This document shows positions 5,703 through 9,760 of a stretch of DNA of 9,760 nucleotides, piece after piece. The notes under the pieces are model-generated. The model made no database searches. It saw nothing but the letters and a program-made list of their open reading frames with translations, and was not told where the DNA came from. The translations under genes were made by a program, and so were the position numbers. Position 1 is the first letter of the stretch; every line of letters starts with the position of its first letter. This stretch comes from 2-02-FULL-43-11-A sp964477065 (lineage in GTDB: Bacteria; Patescibacteriota; Microgenomatia; UBA1406; HO2-37-13b), in NCBI GenBank assembly GCA_964477065.1, contig CAYZCU010000030.1, positions 1-9,760 of the forward strand, read 5' to 3'.

Positions 5703-6104
5703 ATGGACAATAAATTTGTTGCACTCGTACTCGTGTTTTTCCTCGTCTTTGGAACATTTGCAGCCGCAATGGTCTATGATCAAAGCGCAACATTGCGTGC
5801 ACGCGCAACTCAAAAATGCGCCCCTGTCGCGGAAAAATCATTTGCAGTCTCATTCCCAAAAACTGTTCCACAAGGAGCTTCTTGCGAAGTAAATGTATTT
5901 GCCCGCTGTGCAGATGAAACAGGTGTAACAGGTGCAGATGTCAGTATCACGGTCGTCAATGGGACAGCTGAGCAAACAACCTCCAAAACTGATGAGAATG
6001 GAGGAGCAGTCTTTACCGTAAAGCCAACTGGTTTAGCTCAAATTTCTGCTGTCATTAACGGGACCGTGAATGTCCCAACTGCTATAACCTGTGAATCACA
6101 GTAA
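5703..6104 (+). CDS. Small exported or anchored Ig-like domain protein
   Basis: This 133-residue protein begins with a short charged head and a hydrophobic helix at about 5-23, ending FGTFAAA. That could be a signal peptide or an uncleaved anchor. The remainder (about 45-130) reads as a single beta-sandwich domain of the bacterial Ig-like (invasin/Big_1) or similar kind: V-P-Q-G-A-S at 55-60, then G-V-T-G-A-D-V-S-I-T-V at 74-84 and TDENGGAVFTV at 96-106, a typical strand-turn pattern. Four cysteines (39, 61, 69, 130) lie outside the membrane segment and could form disulfides. The exact family is uncertain. It leads the cluster with galU 12 bases downstream, so the two are probably co-transcribed, which hints at a surface role. 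Confidence 0.75.
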   Translation: MDNKFVALVLVFFLVFGTFAAAMVYDQSATLRARATQKCAPVAEKSFAVSFPKTVPQGASCEVNVFARCADETGVTGADVSITVVNGTAEQTTSKTDENGGAVFTVKPTGLAQISAVINGTVNVPTAITCESQ

Positions 6105-6116
6105 TTGAACTCGCAT

Positions 6117-7022
6117 ATGCATACGATTAAAAAAGTCATTATTCCTGCAGCCGGCTTTGGTACTCGATTTCTTCCTCAGACGAAAGCCATGCCCAAAGAG
6201 ATGCTTCCCATCGTCGATAAACCAGTGATTCAGTATGTGGTTGAGGAAGCTGTGGAGGCGGGGATTGAGGATGTCATTATCGTCACAGGGTGGAATAAGC
6301 GAAGCATTGAAGATCATTTCGACTATCCTTTTGAACTCATATCCAAGCTCAAAGAAGGCGGGGAGAAGAAGCGCAAAATGTTGGAAGAAGTTGAACGATC
6401 TGCAGATCTTGCTAATTTTGTATATCTGCGTCAAAAAGGACCGAATGGCGCAATGGGGAATGCCATTCCCATCTGGAACGCACGCGATGTCATAGGAGAT
6501 GAGCCATTTATGGTTATGTGGGGAGATGATTTTGTCGTTTCTCAGCCCAAAAGTCGTGCTCGTCAGCTTATTGAGGCATATGAAAAATATGGCACATCTA
6601 TACTTTCAACGATGCGCCGTTCATCTCCTGAGGATGCAAACCAATTTGGCTACATTGGTGGGGAGCAGATTGGCGATGGCGAATATACGGTAACCTCTGT
6701 GATAGAAAAACCGGGTGTTGATAAAATGCCATCAGATCAAGCTATATTTTCAGGATACATCTTTACGCCTGACTTTTTTGATGCAGTGTCACATACGCTT
6801 GAAAATCAGATCACGGGTCCCGGAGGTGAGTATATTTACACTGATGCCTTGAATGTCATGCTTGAACGCGGTTCAAAAATTCATGCCATCGAGATCAAAG
6901 ATTCAGAGTACTTTGATACAGGCACAAAACTCGCCTATATGAAGACGATTACGCAATTTGCTTTGCGCCATCCAGAAATCGGCCAGCATTATAAAGACTA
7001 CCTTTCGACACTCGAACTGTGA
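6117..7022 (+). CDS. galU: UTP-glucose-1-phosphate uridylyltransferase (GalU type)
   Basis: This 301-residue nucleotidyltransferase would make UDP-glucose from glucose-1-phosphate and UTP in the cytoplasm, a precursor for surface glycans. The length fits GalU. The N-terminal nucleotide-binding signature GFGTRFLPQTKAMPKEMLP (13-31) is textbook. Other landmarks are TGWNKRSIEDHFD (57-69), GDD (136-138) for metal binding, VIEKP with Lys198, the G-G-E-Y-I-Y-T-D-A-L segment (236-245) and FDTGTKLAYM (266-275). Where GalU usually has a GLGHA segment, this protein has GAMGNA (111-116), so a related sugar-nucleotide specificity cannot be excluded. I chose the ATG at 6117 over an in-frame TTG at 6105 that would begin immediately after the previous stop; no Shine-Dalgarno is seen. 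Its TGA overlaps the next gene's GTG by 4 bases. Confidence 0.87.
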   Translation: MHTIKKVIIPAAGFGTRFLPQTKAMPKEMLPIVDKPVIQYVVEEAVEAGIEDVIIVTGWNKRSIEDHFDYPFELISKLKEGGEKKRKMLEEVERSADLANFVYLRQKGPNGAMGNAIPIWNARDVIGDEPFMVMWGDDFVVSQPKSRARQLIEAYEKYGTSILSTMRRSSPEDANQFGYIGGEQIGDGEYTVTSVIEKPGVDKMPSDQAIFSGYIFTPDFFDAVSHTLENQITGPGGEYIYTDALNVMLERGSKIHAIEIKDSEYFDTGTKLAYMKTITQFALRHPEIGQHYKDYLSTLEL

Positions 7023-7951
7023 AAAAGTTAGATCCCTTTGCAGTTGAAGCTCTTCGTGAAACATATGCTCGGGCAGGCAATCGGCAGAAATTTATCTCAA
7101 CCTATTCAAAGGACTTTCTAAGTATCGCAGATCACAATACCCCAGACTCGTGGGAAAAGCTTCTGCATGACATTCCCGATGTTCAAGATCCTATGACTGC
7201 TGATCGGATTACGCAGACAGCCAGCATGATACAGCCTCTTGCCCCAATAACTACCGGACTCGACATTGGGATAGGTAATGGGTGGGTAGAGAAGCGTGTC
7301 AACGCACATCATCCTGAAAAATTTGCATGGACAGGTATCGATATCACACGTAAAAATGTCACTCGGCTCAAAAAAGAATTGAAAGGCGATATGTATCAAG
7401 GAGATATTCTTATGCTCCCTAAAAGTGTTCGTGCTTTGCAATTCGACTATGTGCTCCTGTTAGAAGTTCTTGAACATATTCCGCATATTCATACGTTTAC
7501 CGCACTAAAAAATATCCATGATTTGCTTGCTGACGATGGATTTTTTATTATTTCTGTCCCAATTAACGAAAATCTGCAGGAGAAAATTCACAATGGGACA
7601 AACTATAGTCATCATGTTCGCAGATACACGCCAGAGATCATACAAATGGAGCTCGATTGTGCAGGATTTGAGATCTTAGAATCCCGTACGCTGTATGCTT
7701 TTTCACACCTATACCGTTTGAAGTCTGTACTAGCTCGTTTTTGGCATAGATGGGAGCCAAATGTGATTATAATCAAGGCACGACAGCGTACATGCGATGG
7801 AGACTACTCACATGGAAAGCCAACTCAGAGGTACCATTCAGGAAACGCTCCAAAGTGCAATCAACGAGCATGTTTTTTCTGGTGCAAGTGTCTGTGTTGT
7901 CGATGCAGATGGACACACTTCTGCAATCAATGCTGGAACAATTCGCTATGA
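7019..7951 (+). CDS. Class I SAM-dependent methyltransferase
   Basis: A Rossmann-fold methyltransferase of the Methyltransf_11/25 kind; the substrate is unknown. Motif I is LDIGIGNG (81-88), the acidic residue ending strand 2 is Asp108 (TGIDIT), the adenine-site acid is likely Asp129 (QGDI), and FDYVLLLEVLEHI (142-154) is the usual motif after it. DGFFIISVP (173-181) is the next strand. The GTG start overlaps the galU TGA (7019-7022), implying coupled translation. The open frame is 310 codons, but the last 50 or so residues, after about KARQRTCD (260), are a cysteine- and tryptophan-rich run over the start of the next gene in another frame. They look like a lost stop or frameshift rather than real protein; the functional domain probably ends near 7797. 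Confidence 0.85.
   Translation: MKKLDPFAVEALRETYARAGNRQKFISTYSKDFLSIADHNTPDSWEKLLHDIPDVQDPMTADRITQTASMIQPLAPITTGLDIGIGNGWVEKRVNAHHPEKFAWTGIDITRKNVTRLKKELKGDMYQGDILMLPKSVRALQFDYVLLLEVLEHIPHIHTFTALKNIHDLLADDGFFIISVPINENLQEKIHNGTNYSHHVRRYTPEIIQMELDCAGFEILESRTLYAFSHLYRLKSVLARFWHRWEPNVIIIKARQRTCDGDYSHGKPTQRYHSGNAPKCNQRACFFWCKCLCCRCRWTHFCNQCWNNSL
7799..7802 (+). promoter_or_regulatory. Shine-Dalgarno site deciding the hydrolase start
   Basis: GGAG, 9 bases before the ATG at 7812, complements the CCTCC of the 16S tail seen at 153-157. It favours ATG 7812 over the in-frame ATG at 7797, which overlaps this site and has no purine-rich element before it. Confidence 0.5.
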
Positions 7952-8945
7952 TTCCCAGGAACCATTTACAGATACCTCTCTTGTAGATATTGCCTCAATT
8001 ACAAAATTGTTGACATCTCTTGCTTTTCATCGATTCGCACAAGAACAACCAGAAGGTCTTGCATTTCTACAGCGTCCTGTCAGAGAATTTCTACCTGATC
8101 TTAACCTTGATGAGACACATGGAAGTATCACAATTGCTGATCTGCTTGAGATGCGCCTCAATTGGAAAACTGGAGCTTCATTAAGTGGAGTGACTCGTGA
8201 CATTTTTAAGCAAACCTCTGATCATAATGAAAGAATCGACCGACTTCGTGATTTTTTGATGCATGCACACGCTTCCAAACTTCATGACGATGTATGCAAC
8301 TACCAAGATGCAAGCTATATCACGCTTGGCTGGATTCTCGAACAGCTTCATCCAGGTATGACATACGATCAGATTGTCACCCAGACTGTTCTCATACCTC
8401 TTGGTATGTACAATACGACAACGACCCCCGACATTTCACAGACAGTACCAAGTGGCTATCAGGATGGTCACTATGTGCAAGGTATTGCGCATGATCCCAA
8501 GGCTCGGCTTGTTCATGGTCATGCTGGCTTTTTTTCAACTGGCCAAGACCTTGCAGCTCTCGCATATATGCTCCAGCGAAAAGGGACTATACCAACATCA
8601 GATGAGACATATCTCAATCCTGAAACTTTCCAAGCGCTGACGACACCTCGCACGCTTGACCAAAGACGCGGATGGTGGGGGAGAGGAATCAGACGATATC
8701 AGGGGCCAGATCAACCGCCTCATGGAACAAACGATTTATGGTTTGGATCATATGCTCAAACTGATACAGTGAGTGTAAGCGGATTCACAGCTCAATGTAT
8801 GACCGTATTTGGAGAAAATCGGTCAGTTGTCATGCTGACTAACTACCATGTTCCTGCTGATCTCAAAGGGCCAACTGGAGATAGAGGCTTCCCCGGTGTG
8901 TTTCAGCCAGTACGAATGCGTATTATTGAGGCTGTTTCACGCTAA
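7812..8945 (+). CDS. Serine beta-lactamase-like hydrolase (class C/PBP4* fold)
   Basis: A 377-residue member of the beta-lactamase/penicillin-binding-protein-like serine hydrolases (PF00144 type), which includes esterases, D-amino-acid peptidases and beta-lactamases. The nucleophile motif is S-I-T-K (Ser62, Lys65 from this start). The second motif is Y-Q-D (164-166) in NYQDASYITLGWIL, an accepted variant of Y-x-N. The family hallmark GHAGFFSTGQDLA is at 236-248. The third motif, usually H-T-G or K-T-G, reads V-S-G (322-324, before FTAQC), so the basic residue is missing and substrate may differ. There is no signal peptide or membrane helix, unusual for a wall enzyme, so it may act in the cytoplasm. 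The in-frame ATG at 7797 is the alternative start. The gene overlaps the methyltransferase frame in a different phase. Confidence 0.85.
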   Translation: MESQLRGTIQETLQSAINEHVFSGASVCVVDADGHTSAINAGTIRYDSQEPFTDTSLVDIASITKLLTSLAFHRFAQEQPEGLAFLQRPVREFLPDLNLDETHGSITIADLLEMRLNWKTGASLSGVTRDIFKQTSDHNERIDRLRDFLMHAHASKLHDDVCNYQDASYITLGWILEQLHPGMTYDQIVTQTVLIPLGMYNTTTTPDISQTVPSGYQDGHYVQGIAHDPKARLVHGHAGFFSTGQDLAALAYMLQRKGTIPTSDETYLNPETFQALTTPRTLDQRRGWWGRGIRRYQGPDQPPHGTNDLWFGSYAQTDTVSVSGFTAQCMTVFGENRSVVMLTNYHVPADLKGPTGDRGFPGVFQPVRMRIIEAVSR

Positions 8946-8984
8946 ATGTATCACTGATATCCTCTTTATTTCCCGTCCCCACTA

Positions 8985-8993
8985 TGCTATACT
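8985..8993 (+). promoter_or_regulatory. rpsB promoter
   Basis: Extended -10 TGC-TATACT (TG at 8985-8986, TATACT at 8988-8993) lies 40 bases after the hydrolase stop. There is no clear -35. Transcription would start near 9000, leaving an 85-90 base leader before rpsB, in contrast to the leaderless starts elsewhere in the window. Confidence 0.6.
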
Positions 8994-9008
8994 ACGTCTA
9001 TTGATTTC

Positions 9009-9087
9009 GAAGCACGCTTCCTTTCACGTATTTCCTGCCATATGATGGTTTGAAAGGAGCATTTATAATTAAGGAAATATACCAATC
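9009..9087 (+). promoter_or_regulatory. Structured rpsB 5' leader with two SD-like elements
   Basis: AAAGGAG at 9053-9059 is a strong Shine-Dalgarno but lies 28 bases before the rpsB ATG; a weaker AAGGA at 9071-9075 is 12 bases before it. TTCCTTTC (9018-9025) can pair with GAAAGGAG (9052-9059), hiding the strong element. An upstream hairpin GAAG/CTTC (9009-9012 with 9017-9020) uses part of the same strand, so the two stems exclude each other. A four-codon open frame (ATG ATG GTT TGA, 9042-9053) lies in the loop. Regulation, for example by S2 itself, is an inference. Confidence 0.35.
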
Positions 9088-9759
9088 ATGTCCAAAACAC
9101 AACCGAAAGACTTGCTTGCACATGGCCTGCATCTTGGTCATAAAAAGAATAAAGTTCATCCAAAAGCTGGACGTTATATTCATTCTTACCAAAACGGAAC
9201 ATCTATCATCGATCTGTTCAAAACTTCTGAATTGCTTGATATCGCACTCAAAGAGATTGCAGATATGAGCAAAGAAGGGAAAACACTTCTTGTCGTTGCT
9301 ACAAAAAAGATTGCTCGACAGCCTGTCACCGCAATCTGTCAAGAATATGGCATCCCGCATCTTACAAATAAGTGGGTAGCAGGTTTTTTGACAAACTTTG
9401 GAGAGGTATCAAAAAACATCAAGCGCATGAACGATGCTCGTATCGCCCAAACAGATGGCTCATGGGAGCAACTGCCAAAGCATGAGCGTACCCAGCTTGA
9501 AAAAGAGCTCAATAAAACAGCAAGTGTCTATGGCGGTGTCGCAACACTTGAAAAGCTTCCTGATGCTATTTTCATTATTGATATTCGCAAAGAAGCAAAT
9601 GCGCTGAAAGAAGCATTGCAAACACATGTCAAAACATTTGCAATCGTTGATACAAACGTCAATCCTGAAGATGTGGCATTCCCAATCCCAGCAAATGACG
9701 ATGCAATCACAAGTATCGAATACCTGACAAAAGCTGTAGCAGAGGCTACAAAAAAATAA
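9088..9759 (+). CDS. rpsB: 30S ribosomal protein S2
   Basis: Complete S2, a small-subunit protein on the back of the 30S head-body junction that recruits S1 where S1 exists. At 223 residues it is somewhat shorter than most bacterial S2 (about 230-260). Recognisable blocks are LLAHGLHLGHKKNKVHPKAG near residue 9, SIIDLFKT (39-46), VVATKKIARQ, NKWVAGFLTNF (the usual R-W-L-G-G-T-L-T-N-F block), KLPDAIFIIDIRKEANALKEA, and VDTNVNPEDVAFPIPANDDAI. The end is lysine-rich. The ATG at 9088 matches the family start. It begins a new transcription unit behind the 8985-8993 promoter; in most bacteria tsf (EF-Ts) follows, but the window ends one base after the TAA. Confidence 0.97.
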   Translation: MSKTQPKDLLAHGLHLGHKKNKVHPKAGRYIHSYQNGTSIIDLFKTSELLDIALKEIADMSKEGKTLLVVATKKIARQPVTAICQEYGIPHLTNKWVAGFLTNFGEVSKNIKRMNDARIAQTDGSWEQLPKHERTQLEKELNKTASVYGGVATLEKLPDAIFIIDIRKEANALKEALQTHVKTFAIVDTNVNPEDVAFPIPANDDAITSIEYLTKAVAEATKK

Positions 9760-9760
9760 T

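Noticed and set aside
5668..5892. 74-codon plus-strand frame after the clp-like gene
   Set aside because: It overlaps the Ig-like gene out of phase; the 5703 frame has a signal/anchor helix and beta-domain pattern, this one does not.
7797..7951. Cysteine-rich tail of the methyltransferase as a zinc-binding domain
   Set aside because: The cysteines come from reading the hydrolase gene out of phase; spacing matches no zinc motif and the other frame is clearly the coding one.

Overview
The window looks like a piece of a Patescibacteria (Candidate Phyla Radiation, CPR) chromosome. This is inferred from the divergent but clearly bacterial 3' end of 16S rRNA, the short S2 protein, a membrane-anchored double-AAA Clp-like protein of a type I associate with CPR genomes, and compact gene packing. 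The standard genetic code fits, because the long reading frames contain no in-frame TGA. I cannot assign a class.

Layout. 1-160 is the end of 16S rRNA, followed by a 153-base spacer and tRNA-Ala(CGC). No 23S follows: from 426 the genes run on the opposite strand. 426-1482 is a decaying stretch, with an EamA/DMT transporter split by one frameshift and a remnant of a second mgtE tail. 1565-2824 is an intact MgtE magnesium transporter, 2873-3163 a small cysteine-containing unknown protein, and 3278-3354 tRNA-Ile(GAT), all on the minus strand. From 3440 everything is on the plus strand. First comes a membrane-anchored Clp/AAA+ protein with one degenerate ATPase site. Next is a tightly packed likely operon (a secreted or anchored Ig-like small protein, GalU-type nucleotidyltransferase, SAM methyltransferase, serine beta-lactamase-like hydrolase). 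Last is rpsB (ribosomal protein S2) behind its own promoter and an 80-90 base leader.

How it fits together. The 5703-8945 cluster could serve envelope or surface-glycan metabolism (GalU makes UDP-glucose; the hydrolase belongs to the penicillin-binding-protein-like fold), but this rests on context. MgtE and S2 are housekeeping functions.

Most notable observations: (1) at five gene or cluster starts a -10 box ends exactly 6-7 bases before the start codon, implying leaderless mRNAs, while rpsB has a long structured leader; (2) an overlooked, truncated second mgtE tail that lost its pore aspartate lies beside the intact mgtE; (3) the Clp-like protein has lost ATPase-site-1 residues and, by eye, both substrate-gripping pore loops; (4) 16S is unlinked from 23S; (5) the methyltransferase reading frame runs about 140-155 bases into the next gene. 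I found no CRISPR array, transposase, phage gene or obvious defence system.
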